Assembly (NCBI RefSeq): GCF_009720365.1
Contig: NZ_ML769313.1
Coordinates: forward strand, 766,990-830,989
Length of the DNA stretch: 64,000 nt
DNA from: Catellatospora paridis
Lineage (GTDB): Bacteria > Actinomycetota > Actinomycetes > Mycobacteriales > Micromonosporaceae
Reading direction: 5' to 3'
Below the pieces are notes generated by a model, which did no database searches, had not been told where the DNA came from, and worked only from the letters and a program-made list of their open reading frames with translations. Position numbers and translations under genes: made by a program. Shown one piece after another: positions 53,029-61,323 of the stretch (positions are counted from its first letter, which is position 1; each line of letters begins with the position of its first letter).

Positions 53029-53799
53029 GTGACCGAACTCGACCTGTGGCGCGCCGAGATCGACGGGCGTGCCGCCGACGCCGAAGCCCTGGCGCTGATC
53101 GAGCACCGCGCCTGGGGCCACTTCACCGCGATGCAGGTGCGCGACGGCCGCACCCGCGGGCTGGACCTGCATCTCGCCCGGCTGCAGGCTGCCCACCGCG
53201 CGATGTACGACCGCGACATCGACGCCGGGCAGATCCGGGACCGGGTCCGGCACGCGCTGGACGGCATCCCGGACGCGTCGGTGCGCGTCTACGGCTACTG
53301 GAACGGGCTCATCGTGACGGTGCGCCGGCCCGAACAGACGCCGCCGCGGCCGCACGCGATGGGCTCACAGCATTTCCAGCGCCCGCTCGCCGGACTCAAA
53401 CACCCGGGCAGCGGGGCGGCCCAGGGCTACTTCCTCGACCGGGCGCTCGCCGCCGGGTTCGACGAAGCCCTGCTGGTTGGTGCCGACGGGACCATCGCCG
53501 AGGGCGCGATCACCAACGTCGGCTTCTGGCGCGCCGGCACGATCGTCTGGCCCGACGCGCCCGCGCTGCCCGGCATCACCATGCTCGTGCTGCGCCGCGC
53601 GTTCACGGCGCACGGCGTGACCCAGGGCCGGGCGTCGGTCCTCCTCGCGGATTTGGCGGCATACGACGGGATGTTCCTGTGCAACTCGCGCGGCTGGGCG
53701 CCTGTGGACCGCGTCGACGACACGCCGGTGCCGGTGCCTGCCGGGATGACGGATGCGATCGCGCGCGCCTACGACTCCGCGCCATGGGAATCGATCTGA
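53029..53799 (+). CDS. Class IV aminotransferase
   Basis: 256-aa PLP enzyme: FTAMQVRDGRTRGLDLHLAR, VRVYGYWNG, GYFLDRALAAGFDEALLVGA with the expected Lys (GLKHPGSGAAQ), GTIAEGAITNVGFW, and ALPGITMLVLRRAF. The family covers branched-chain aminotransferase, D-amino-acid transaminase and ADC lyase. TACATT lies 6 nt before GTG 53029, suggesting a leaderless mRNA; ATG 53002 is an alternative. Confidence 0.85.
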   Translation: MTELDLWRAEIDGRAADAEALALIEHRAWGHFTAMQVRDGRTRGLDLHLARLQAAHRAMYDRDIDAGQIRDRVRHALDGIPDASVRVYGYWNGLIVTVRRPEQTPPRPHAMGSQHFQRPLAGLKHPGSGAAQGYFLDRALAAGFDEALLVGADGTIAEGAITNVGFWRAGTIVWPDAPALPGITMLVLRRAFTAHGVTQGRASVLLADLAAYDGMFLCNSRGWAPVDRVDDTPVPVPAGMTDAIARAYDSAPWESI

Positions 53800-53916
53800 G
53801 CACCCCGGGTCAACGTACGCGGGCCGTCGGCACGGCAGGGACCGCCCGCGCGGCGCGACGGCCGGGTCGGCTCTCTCCGGTGACGGGCAGCCGACGGAGC
53901 GGTAACCGGGATCGGC

Positions 53917-54708
53917 ATGTGCTCGTTGCGATCACACGTGACCCCTGAAATCGGACAGCGCACGAGCACCCGGTACGCCGTCCCGGACGTCCCGGCGTTC
54001 CTCGACGCCTGCGACACGGTCGAGTTGAAGGCGGTGCTGACCGAGACGGAGGGCCGCCAGGCGGCCCGGTCCCTGGGCTTCGACATCGCCGATGCGCTGA
54101 CCAGGCATGTCTACTACCTCGACACTCCGAGCCTGGCCCTGGAGGCAGCCGGGGTGATCATGCGGATCCGGCAGACCGGCGACGCCGGAGCCGACGCGAC
54201 GGTGCGCATCCGGCCGGCCGACCCGGCCGCGCTCGACCCCGAGCTGCGCCGCCGGAAGGGCTTCCACGTGGAGCTGGACATGTGTCCCGACCGGTTCGTC
54301 TGCTCAGCGTCGCTGAAGACCCGGCTCGCCGGCGCGACGGTGGCCGCCGCGGCGGCCGGACGCACGCCACCGGGCGCGCTGTTCACGCCGCGGCAGCGGC
54401 GGCTGTTCCAGGCCTACGCGCCGCACGGCGTGGCCCTGGACGGGCTGTCGCTGTTCGGCCCCGTGCGCGTGCGCCGGCTGGCCGGCGCCGCTCGCGGCTG
54501 GCAGCACCAGCTGGCGGTGCAGCTGTGGGAGTTCCCGGCCGAGCCGGTGCTGGAGCTGTCCAGCAAGGTCGCCGCGGCGGACGCTGCGCTCGCGGTGGCT
54601 CGATGGTCGTCCTTCCTGGACCTGCACCGGGTGATCCCGAGGCTCTTCCGGCACACGAAGTCGCAGACGGCGCTGCGCGCGTCGGCGCCACGGGCCGCGT
54701 ACGGCTGA
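53917..54708 (+). CDS. CYTH-domain (triphosphate tunnel) protein
   Basis: 263-aa protein. Features of the CYTH fold: VELKAVLTET (degenerate ExExK), HVYYLDTPSLALEAAGVIMR, IRQTGDAGADATVRIR, LSSKVAAADAALA near the end. Members hydrolyse inorganic or thiamine triphosphate or make cAMP. The first signature has lost one Glu (V in place of E), so activity may be altered. ATG 53917 or GTG 53938 may be the start. Confidence 0.65.
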   Translation: MCSLRSHVTPEIGQRTSTRYAVPDVPAFLDACDTVELKAVLTETEGRQAARSLGFDIADALTRHVYYLDTPSLALEAAGVIMRIRQTGDAGADATVRIRPADPAALDPELRRRKGFHVELDMCPDRFVCSASLKTRLAGATVAAAAAGRTPPGALFTPRQRRLFQAYAPHGVALDGLSLFGPVRVRRLAGAARGWQHQLAVQLWEFPAEPVLELSSKVAAADAALAVARWSSFLDLHRVIPRLFRHTKSQTALRASAPRAAYG

Positions 54709-54730
54709 CCGAGCCGGCGCGAGGTGGCGT

Positions 54731-55654
54731 TCAGGAACGGCCCGGTGGGGCCGAGACCGGCCGAAGCGCATTGCGGAGGCAGGCGACGAACCGGGTGAGA
54801 ACCTCCGGGTATCCCGCCGCTCGGGTGGGGTTCAGCTCGCCGATCGAGAGCACGCGGAAGCGATGATCACGACAGGCGATGCGCAGTACCGCGCTGATCT
54901 TGTCGAGCGACGGCCCGCTGTTGCGCCCATCAGTGCTCTCGGCCAGCGGCGCGTCGGTGAAGTCCAGGACGTCGACGTCGAGGTGCACCGCCATGCTGGC
55001 GCGCGGAAGAATGTGGAGCGCCCGTGTCGCCTGCGCCGACGGCTCCGCGGCCAGCGCGGCGCTCGCAGACCACTGCAGGCCCAGGTGTTCGACCTGTTCC
55101 CGTTCCCACGGGGTCGCGGCCGCGTACTCGACGCCGAGGAAGTAGAGCTGCCTCGGGGTGAGCAGCGGCCGCCGTCCCAGCGCCGACACCAGCGGCTCGG
55201 CCGCGCCCGGCAGGTCCAACGCGTGGGCGAGGCCCATCCAGTCCAGAGCCCCGTCGGTGGTGCTCTGCGGCGTGTTGAGATCGAAGTGCCGGTCGACGTA
55301 CAGCAGGCCGGCGTCAGGGTCGTGGGCCGTCAACGCGGTCATCACGCCGAGGGCGACCGTGCAGTTGCCGCCGAGGACCAGCACGTCCGCGTCCGCCGCC
55401 AACGCCGTCGCCACCTGATCGGCGACGGCGTTGACGGCTGCCACCACCGCCGTGAGGTTCTGGGCATGTGGATGGCGCCGGTCCGGGGACCAGACCTGCA
55501 TCGGCCCGTCACCGGCGTCACGGACCTGACGGCCTGCCGCCCGCAGCTGATCGATCAGGCCGAGCTCGCGCAGGACCCGCGCAGCCGTCTCCTGTCCAGG
55601 TGCGTAGCTGCCCGCGCTGGTCGGCGCGCCCACCACCACAAGATCCCGCGGCAT
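54731..55654 (-). CDS. Arginase/agmatinase-family protein with altered metal motif
   Basis: 307-aa ureohydrolase-fold protein. Conserved pieces: VLGGNCTVALGVMTAL (canonical GGDHS is GGNCT here), LLYVDRHFDLNTPQ (DxHxD present), VHLDVDVLDFTDAP (DxD present) and SIGELNPTR. Five of the six manganese-ligand positions can be seen; the first His is Cys. It may use another metal or bind without hydrolysis. It is monocistronic. Confidence 0.82.
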   Translation of the reverse strand: MPRDLVVVGAPTSAGSYAPGQETAARVLRELGLIDQLRAAGRQVRDAGDGPMQVWSPDRRHPHAQNLTAVVAAVNAVADQVATALAADADVLVLGGNCTVALGVMTALTAHDPDAGLLYVDRHFDLNTPQSTTDGALDWMGLAHALDLPGAAEPLVSALGRRPLLTPRQLYFLGVEYAAATPWEREQVEHLGLQWSASAALAAEPSAQATRALHILPRASMAVHLDVDVLDFTDAPLAESTDGRNSGPSLDKISAVLRIACRDHRFRVLSIGELNPTRAAGYPEVLTRFVACLRNALRPVSAPPGRS

Positions 55655-55758
55655 CGGCCCATCCTCCTTGCCCTGGCTGACCGGCGCGAGCCGCCACGCC
55701 CTGGCCTACTCGGTCACACGATCTCGGGTATGTCCGTGTCGCTAATGATCAACCGAAA

Positions 55759-56259
55759 GTGGGGCAGACGGGCGGGCCGGTGACTCGGCAGAATGCGCCC
55801 GTGCCGTCAGTTGCCCCAGGCCGCTCGAAGCGCCTCACCCCGCTGCCCGCCCTCGGCCCGCTCTACCTCGTCGGGATCGCGATCTGCGCAACGCTCATCG
55901 TGGAGGCGTTCGTCGACGGCCGATACGCCGATCCGATCCTGATCCCGTCGGCCGTCCTGTTGATCGCCGCCTACGCCGGCCTGCGCCAGGGCATCTACCT
56001 GGCGGGTGACCAGCTGATCCTGCGGTTCGGCCTGGGCCGCACGGCCGTCGCGCTGAGCCGGGTACGCGAGTTCACCATCCGCCCGCAGCCCGGCAGGGCC
56101 GGCAAGCGGCTGCTCCACCTGGAACTGCTCGACGGCACCCGGGTCGCCACGAGCGTCGGCGTCAGCCGGAATCTGTTCAGTCCGGTGGTCAGGCTGCCGT
56201 TCGAGAAGCTGGTGATGCTGGTGGAGCAACTCGACACGCACCGTCGGCAGTCCCACTGA
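55759..56259 (+). CDS. Small membrane protein with bacterial PH-like domain
   Basis: 166-aa protein with two hydrophobic segments (about 35-52 and 60-75) followed by a beta-rich domain: GIYLAGDQLILRFGLGRTAV, LSRVREFTIRPQPGRAGKRL. The plan matches bPH6-type membrane proteins. Start is GTG 55759 or GTG 55780. It is divergent from the arginase-like gene. Function is unknown. Confidence 0.65.
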   Translation: MGQTGGPVTRQNAPVPSVAPGRSKRLTPLPALGPLYLVGIAICATLIVEAFVDGRYADPILIPSAVLLIAAYAGLRQGIYLAGDQLILRFGLGRTAVALSRVREFTIRPQPGRAGKRLLHLELLDGTRVATSVGVSRNLFSPVVRLPFEKLVMLVEQLDTHRRQSH

Positions 56260-56288
56260 CACGTGGCACGCCACCGGTTCCGGGCCCG

Positions 56289-56489
56289 GTGGTGAGGGCG
56301 ACGCCGATTCCGTCGATCACGGTCACCGTCGACACCTACACCGAGGTCTTCGCCGAAGTTGACCTCAAGAGCGCCACCGCCGCCGACGTCATTGCCCGCA
56401 CCCGCCAAGCCGCCCCCGTACGAGCGCAACGCGGCGCTGGCAGCTCACGCCGTGTCGCCCGCGAAAGGGATCTGACGTTGGCCAGCTGA
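56289..56489 (+). pseudogene. Possible tyrosine-recombinase C-terminal remnant
   Basis: A 66-codon frame reading SITVTVDTYTEVFAEVD, which resembles the end of phage-type integrases (GHSSITVTxDTYTxVL, with the catalytic Tyr in DTY). The preceding LGH and catalytic R/H motifs are missing and the flanking frame is not open. This would be a degraded integrase tail at the left side of the decayed segment. Confidence 0.35.
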
Positions 56490-56525
56490 GCGGACTTCTC
56501 GGCTTTCGCGCCGCGCGCGGACACT

Positions 56526-56817
56526 TCAACATCTCCGTGGAGGTGGTCGGCGCAGGACCGGATGTGACCGCCCGGGCGGTGAGCGAGGTCGGCCGGTCAC
56601 CGCCCCGCGAACGCCCGGAAGGCGACGAGCCACGGAGAGCGGGGTCGCTAGGTAGTAAAGGCTTGTCGGCATGCAAGCCCAGTAGGAGCACTCGCCATCG
56701 ACCAGCTCCGGCTCGAGAATGGCGGCGGTCAGACCTCCCTGCATTGCCCGATCGGCGATGTTCTGCCTGACCGGTCCCGCGCCCCATGACGATGCCGTCG
56801 TGCGAGATGTGTCCCAT
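56526..56817 (-). pseudogene. Frameshifted FAD/NAD(P) disulfide oxidoreductase remnant
   Basis: Pieces of one protein lie in two frames: MGHISHDGIVMGRG, then (other frame) GAGPVRQNIADRAMQGGLTA, LEPELVDGECSYWACMP, (first frame) DKPLLPSDPALR, (second) ARRLPGVRGAVTGRP. This matches the N-terminal 95 residues of lipoamide dehydrogenase/mercuric reductase-like enzymes (GxGxxG and GECSYWACMP). At least three frameshifts and the loss of the remaining ~350 residues make it a pseudogene. It starts 1 nt after the DUF308 gene, so they were once an operon. Confidence 0.75.
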
Positions 56818-56818
56818 G

Positions 56819-57397
56819 TCAGTTTGCCTTCGCTGCGCGGCCGAGTCGGATGGCCGCGATGAGGAAGAAGATGGCTCCGGGAATCGCGTACCCGATCGCG
56901 TTGGTCAGCGCCGGGTTGTCCGCGGAGGCAGCCGCGAAGAACGACCCACCGGCGAGCATGGAGAGGCCACCACTGATGATCATCGGCCACTGGCCGCCCA
57001 TCCTGCGGCGGGTGGCACCCACGATCAGCTGAACCAGTCCGGCCACGACTGCCCAAGCGCCCCACACGCGCAGGACCTCCGGGATGCCGGACGAGCCGGC
57101 GACGGCCAGCCCGACAGCGGCAAGCAGGCTGACCGCGACGTTGACGTACAGGAGGGTGGGCGATCCCGCGGAGCGCGACGAGCGGGCGTCGATGATGGCG
57201 GCGGCCACATCGACCAGCGGGTATAGCACGAGCAGCGTGACTGCGAGCGGGTTGAGGCCGTCGGCGACCGTGAACGTCACGCCGGCCCAGATGGTGGCGA
57301 ATATGAAGCGGGCGAAGTACAGCCGTCGCAGGGCGGCCGCCGCCGTCGAGATGGCGGGGGAGGCAACTTGGGTCATATTGATCTTTTCGGTGGTCAT
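56819..57397 (-). CDS. DUF308/HdeD-like membrane protein
   Basis: 192-aa protein with six hydrophobic segments (RLYFARFIFATIWAGVTFTV, LNPLAVTLLVLYPLVDVAAA, and so on), typical of DUF308/HdeD. Start 57397 has AGAGG 6 nt upstream. It is divergent from a TetR gene, with two copies of a 13-bp repeat in its own upstream region, so it is probably repressed by that TetR. Its former partner, the flavin oxidoreductase, is broken. Confidence 0.85.
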   Translation of the reverse strand: MTTEKINMTQVASPAISTAAAALRRLYFARFIFATIWAGVTFTVADGLNPLAVTLLVLYPLVDVAAAIIDARSSRSAGSPTLLYVNVAVSLLAAVGLAVAGSSGIPEVLRVWGAWAVVAGLVQLIVGATRRRMGGQWPMIISGGLSMLAGGSFFAAASADNPALTNAIGYAIPGAIFFLIAAIRLGRAAKAN

Positions 57398-57461
57398 GGT
57401 GGTCCTCTCGGTGGTGAGCAAGGAAGGTGCGACCAGCGGATTCGCAAGGGACCGATGGGGG

Positions 57462-57716
57462 AGACCGAACGTTCCGTCCCTCTAACAGTGGCGGCGCGGT
57501 CGCCAAATGTCAAGACCGAACGTTCTTTCCCATTCGGGTGCTCATGGGCGCCACACCCGAAGACGCCCGCCCCGCCATTCCGCTGGGACTGCCGGATCAG
57601 CCGGGTTCCGGCAACTGAACCGCGATGCGGCCATGCTTGCGGCAGTACGCAGATGTTGCGACGCCCTCACCTGGGCGAGGTGTTCGAGCGATGCCAAATA
57701 GCAAGACCGAACGTTC
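57462..57716. promoter_or_regulatory. Three identical 13-bp operators (AGACCGAACGTTC)
   Basis: AGACCGAACGTTC occurs at 57462-57474, 57513-57525 and 57704-57716, all in the same orientation; each contains the palindrome GAACGTTC. The third copy lies directly before the -10 box (TAGAGT, 57724-57729) of the TetR gene, which is 6 nt from its ATG. The other two are 65-128 nt upstream of the DUF308 gene. They are the likely sites of the TetR, controlling both sides. The remaining 57526-57703 holds no gene that I can see. Confidence 0.65.
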
Positions 57717-57735
57717 TATCGTTTAGAGTGGGCTC

Positions 57736-58332
57736 ATGGCACGCACTGAGGCCGAGGCCAGGCCGTCCGAGGCACGACTGCGGCTGCTGACCACGGCGAG
57801 CAGGATTTTCTACGCCGAAGGGATCCACTCGGTCGGCGTCGACCGGATCATCGCCGAGTCGCAGGTGACCCGATCCACCTTCTATCGGCACTTTCCCAGC
57901 AAGGAAGACCTTGTGCTGGCTCACCTGGAGAGCGCGGACCAAGGCATCCGCAGCCAGGTGGAAGCGGCCATCGCCGCGAGCACATCGGCGAGTGACGCCG
58001 TACGGGCCATTGCGGCAGGGATCGCCGAGTACATCCAGTCCTCCGGCTTTCGCGGTTGTGCCTTCCTGAACGCCGTGGCCGAGTATCCCGATCTCGCCGA
58101 TCCCGTGCATCAGGCCGTCCTCGCTCATCGGAGATGGTTCCTCGACACGATCAGCACCCTGATGGCGAGCATCGAGGCGACCAAGGCTGAGCCCGCAGCG
58201 CAGCACTTCGTCATGCTGCGGGACGGGGCCATGGCGGCCGGCTGCCTGTTCGACCCGGTCCTCATCTGCGAGACTTTCCTGCGCGGTGTCGACGGACTCG
58301 TTCAAATTCACGGCTCGCGCCAGCCGTCCTGA
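57736..58332 (+). CDS. TetR-family regulator
   Basis: 198-aa regulator: HTH RLLTTASRIFYAEGIHSVGV, DRIIAESQVTRSTFYRHFPS, KEDLVLAHLE; the effector domain contains GFRGCAFLNAVAEYPD, typical of one large TetR subgroup. The mRNA is probably leaderless (TAGAGT 6 nt upstream). It likely represses itself and the divergent DUF308 gene. Immediately after its stop codon, in the same frame, a fragment of an MmyB regulator begins. Confidence 0.9.
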   Translation: MARTEAEARPSEARLRLLTTASRIFYAEGIHSVGVDRIIAESQVTRSTFYRHFPSKEDLVLAHLESADQGIRSQVEAAIAASTSASDAVRAIAAGIAEYIQSSGFRGCAFLNAVAEYPDLADPVHQAVLAHRRWFLDTISTLMASIEATKAEPAAQHFVMLRDGAMAAGCLFDPVLICETFLRGVDGLVQIHGSRQPS

Positions 58333-58335
58333 CCG

Positions 58336-58885
58336 CAGCCACAGAGGCTGGTAGCCGGGCTGCGGTGCGAGGAGTTCGCCGTGCTGGCGGGTGTGAACAG
58401 CGACCACTGCGCCCGTCCGGAACAGGGACGCGAGCGCAGTCCGTCCCCGCAGATCCTCGAAGCGATCAGAGGTGCCCTATGGCTCGACGACCAGGCACGC
58501 GAGCACCTGTACCGGCTGGCAGCACCAGACGTTCGGAAGACGCCGAGGGAAACGGTCAGCGGGCCGCTGCAGCAGCTCCTCGACGGGCACACGACCGCCC
58601 CGGCGTCTGTCCTGAACCCGGCGAAGAACTTTATGGCGTTCAACGCCCTCGCAGAGGTGCTGTTCTCGCCGTGCGAGGTGGTGGACAACCTTGCCCGCAT
58701 CACGTTCCTCGACCCGGCGGGCCCGGCAGTTCTTCACCCGATGGAACAGCTTCGCCGAGACGATCGTCGCCGGCCTGCGCCACGCCAGTGGCCTTGACCC
58801 CGAGTATCCCCGCCTGCGCGAACTGGTGCGCTCACTGATCGAGGAAAGCAAGGCCTTCTGTGCCAGGTGTTGCAAGGCGGCGTAG
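58336..58885 (+). pseudogene. Truncated, frameshifted MmyB-type regulator
   Basis: Starting right after the TetR stop, the frame reads QRLVAGLRCEEFAVLAGV and RPEQGRERSPSPQILEAIRG, the second part of an XRE HTH; the first HTH helices are missing. The MmyB ligand domain follows (FMAFNALAEVLFSP, NLARITFLDPAG) until about 58725, where the frame shifts and continues FFTRWNSFAETIVAGLRHA and LDPEYPRLRELVRSLIEESK. The last ~35 residues are missing. It cannot encode a functional regulator. Confidence 0.8.
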
Positions 58886-58928
58886 GTGTCGGACCCGATG
58901 CCGCGCTGACCTGTGCGGGTAGCTTCGT

Positions 58929-59813
58929 TCATCTGTACTTGAGGCGGGCCTGCCGCGGGATCTGGCCGAACTTGCCGTTGTGGAAGTCGCGGAAGGCGTC
59001 CTGAATCTCCTGGTTGGTGTTCATCACGAATGGTCCGCCCATGACGATGGACTCACCGATCGGACGCCCGCTGTAGATCATCACCACGGTCGGGGTGTCG
59101 CCGTCTGCGGCCTGCAGCGGGAGTGTGGCCGTCGCGGTTCCCTTGACCGGGTCTGACCAGGCGATCTGCCCGGCACGTACGGTCCGCCCGGCAATCTTGG
59201 TAACCCCGCTCAGCACGTACGCGAACGCCCTGTCCTCGCCCGGTAGCACGACGTCGGCCTGCCGGCCGGGCTCGACGGTGACGATCATGCCGGTGATCGG
59301 CCAGTTGTTCAGGGCGGGTCCGGATACACCGCCCACGGTGCCGGAAATGATGTCGAAGCGGCTGCCGGGCTGCTCGATCTGGGGCCGACTGCCAGCCAGG
59401 AGGTCCTGGTAGCGGGTGCCGGTCATCCGCTTCGAGCGCGGCAGGTTCACCCATAGTTGCAGCGTGTGGGCGTGCTCGTTGCGGTAGGCGAGTTCGCGGT
59501 GGATGATCCCTCGCCCCGCCGTCATCCACTGCACGTCACCGGCGGCAAGCGCCCCCACATTGCCCGCGTTGTCGCCGTGTTCGAGAACGCCGTCGAGCAC
59601 GGTCGTGACGGTCTCCAGGCCGCGGTGGGGGTGCCACTCAAAGCCCGGCGACGAGAACCAGTCCTCGCTGAGCAGCAGGAACGGGTCTGTGAGTGCGGGC
59701 CGGTTGGGGGCGATCAATACCGCGCGATCGTCGACCTGATCGTTGGGACCGAACCGGGTCTTGGTGTCGATCCGGTTGACCTTGCGTCCGGCTGCTGCCG
59801 TCGGAGCGCTCAC
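58929..59813 (-). CDS. Pirin-family protein
   Basis: 294-aa bicupin. The N-terminal cupin has the metal motifs FEWHPHRGLETVTTVLDGVL and MTAGRGIIHRE; then LQLWVNLPRSKRM, and the C-terminal cupin AYVLSGVTKIAGRTVRAGQI. Pirins often act as quercetinase-like dioxygenases or redox sensors. GTG start 59813 has GGAGG 5 nt upstream; the ATG at 59828 contains that site and is less likely. Confidence 0.9.
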   Translation of the reverse strand: MSAPTAAAGRKVNRIDTKTRFGPNDQVDDRAVLIAPNRPALTDPFLLLSEDWFSSPGFEWHPHRGLETVTTVLDGVLEHGDNAGNVGALAAGDVQWMTAGRGIIHRELAYRNEHAHTLQLWVNLPRSKRMTGTRYQDLLAGSRPQIEQPGSRFDIISGTVGGVSGPALNNWPITGMIVTVEPGRQADVVLPGEDRAFAYVLSGVTKIAGRTVRAGQIAWSDPVKGTATATLPLQAADGDTPTVVMIYSGRPIGESIVMGGPFVMNTNQEIQDAFRDFHNGKFGQIPRQARLKYR

Positions 59814-60229
59814 GGGCACCTCCTCCATCTGCCGCAACCCGAGCCGGTCGATCAAGTTTACCGTCGACGACCTCCTCGCCCTGCGGCCCGAGGAGGTTTT
59901 GGTGTCCGGGGGTGGAGGCAACGCCGAGGTCGCGAAACTCGCCGTTTTCCAGGAGGAGTCAGCGTGTTGAGTCCCCGAACTCTCGTAGCATGTCCACAGC
60001 CGTAACGCGGCTCTGTGAAGCTTATCGGGGGTCGAGGTGCCCGCGGGTTTGGCGGGTGGTGGCGCAGCGGGTGCGTAGCCGCGGTTGATGTTCGACCGCA
60101 ATCATGCTGGGGGCCTCATCCGCAGTCGCTGCCGACCTTGCTGCCAGTAATCCGTAGGTTCAGGGTTCGTTAGCCCAGCCGAACCTCGAGCGGCAGCGAG
60201 CTGTGATGCGCGTGATGCTGTGCTCGGGT
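59814..60229. other. Intergenic region without a convincing gene
   Basis: About 416 bases upstream of pirin and downstream of the lipoprotein gene. Open frames here lack codon bias. A short inverted repeat (GGTTCG...CGAACC) lies near 60163-60186 and may terminate the lipoprotein transcript. No RNA gene or mobile element is recognised. Confidence 0.5.
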
Positions 60230-60748
60230 TCAGGCACCCGTTCGGCACGGAAACACGTGCGGCGTCGCGCCGGTTGCGTTTGCGGGAGCCGCCTGCGGGC
60301 TGGTCAGCTCGGGACCGGCGACGCCGTTGACGGTGACCCGGTAGGTCGTGACGTCGCCGACGAAGTTGGCGACGATGCAATGCTGGCTGCCTTCAACGTT
60401 CGCATCGAGGCCGAGGAAGCCGACTGTGCCGTCGCAGTCCTTGGTGAGGTATGCGATCGCGCCGGCGTGCCGGTCGGTGAAGATGTTTGGTGTGAACTGG
60501 TCGGCGTAGACCTTAACGTCGATCTTGCCGCCGCCGAGGCATGCCGCCTGGATGTCCAGGTCGCCGCGCTTGGCGTATGGGCCGAAGGCGGCAGGCTGCC
60601 CATCACTGGCCGCCTGGTGCCGGGTCAGGACCGTCCCTCCGAAGCGGTACTCAGGCTCCAATGTGTCCGATTCGCGGCTGCACGAGGCCGAACTGAGGAT
60701 CACGGCTGCGGCGACTGCGGCGGACAGCCTGTGTCGGGCTCGGCGCAT
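60230..60748 (-). CDS. Hypothetical lipoprotein
   Basis: 172-aa protein: signal peptide RRARHRLSAAVAAAVILSS with lipobox SSASC, then a domain with four further Cys (QAACLGGG, TKDCDGT, SQHCIVAN and VFPCRTG near the end) that may form two disulfides. AGGAG lies 6 nt before the ATG. No family is recognised. The upstream barstar remnant is on the same strand. Confidence 0.75.
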   Translation of the reverse strand: MRRARHRLSAAVAAAVILSSASCSRESDTLEPEYRFGGTVLTRHQAASDGQPAAFGPYAKRGDLDIQAACLGGGKIDVKVYADQFTPNIFTDRHAGAIAYLTKDCDGTVGFLGLDANVEGSQHCIVANFVGDVTTYRVTVNGVAGPELTSPQAAPANATGATPHVFPCRTGA

Positions 60749-60828
60749 CGTCGGCTCCTGATGGTGGGGGCTGGTGGCGATGAGCGTAGTCGCGCGTCTC
60801 AACAGCGTGGGCTGGCTGCAGGTACGTG

Positions 60829-61100
60829 TCCGACTGTCTCCGTGACCTGAACTGGTTGCCCGCGGACGGTTACCTGATCGTGGTCGAGAACGTGTCCCAG
60901 TTCCAGCCGAAGTAACCGGGAAAGAGGAGCGCGTCGGAGAACTCGTAGAAGGCGTGGTCCGCATCCGTCATCCTCGTTCCATCGAGCCGGGCAACGACGA
61001 ACCTTCCCGTAGCCGGCAGTACCGCCGCGAGCTCGACCGGGGCACTGCGCAAGCAGACCGCAAGGTGGTCGGTGGAGTCGTTCCACCAGTTGTTCATCAT
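60829..61100. pseudogene. Barstar gene split by a local inversion
   Basis: Minus strand from ATG 61100: a barstar N-terminal half (RFVVARLDGTRM, YEFSDALLFPGYFGWNWDTF) that runs to about 60888 and then loses homology; the frame stops at 60870. Plus strand, 60829-60891: SDCLRDLNWLPADGYLIVVE, exactly the continuation of a barstar. If the segment 60829-60887 is turned round, the two halves join in frame after NWDTF. Barstars inhibit ribonucleases. No barnase-type gene is adjacent. The present gene cannot make a complete inhibitor. Confidence 0.75.
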
Positions 61101-61323
61101 TCGGCCGCACCATGGTCAACGTAGTTCCACGACCTCAGCGGCCTCGCCCACGCCGTGTTTCCCATGGTTTTCAGTGTGCCCGGTAGGCAGCACGGCACGA
61201 TGCGCAGGCCTCGACCTAATGACCGGATCGCCGCATACCGTTCGCGGTGGCTGGCGACGTCGCAACTACCTTGCAGGACATACGGTCGGGGCTGGGGCGT
61301 CGAACGCGCCAGTGCATCTGGTT

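Noticed and set aside
60870-61100. Small intact 76-aa protein gene
   Set aside because: The frame is open, but the protein is only the first two thirds of a barstar; the remainder is on the other strand, so it is treated as a pseudogene.
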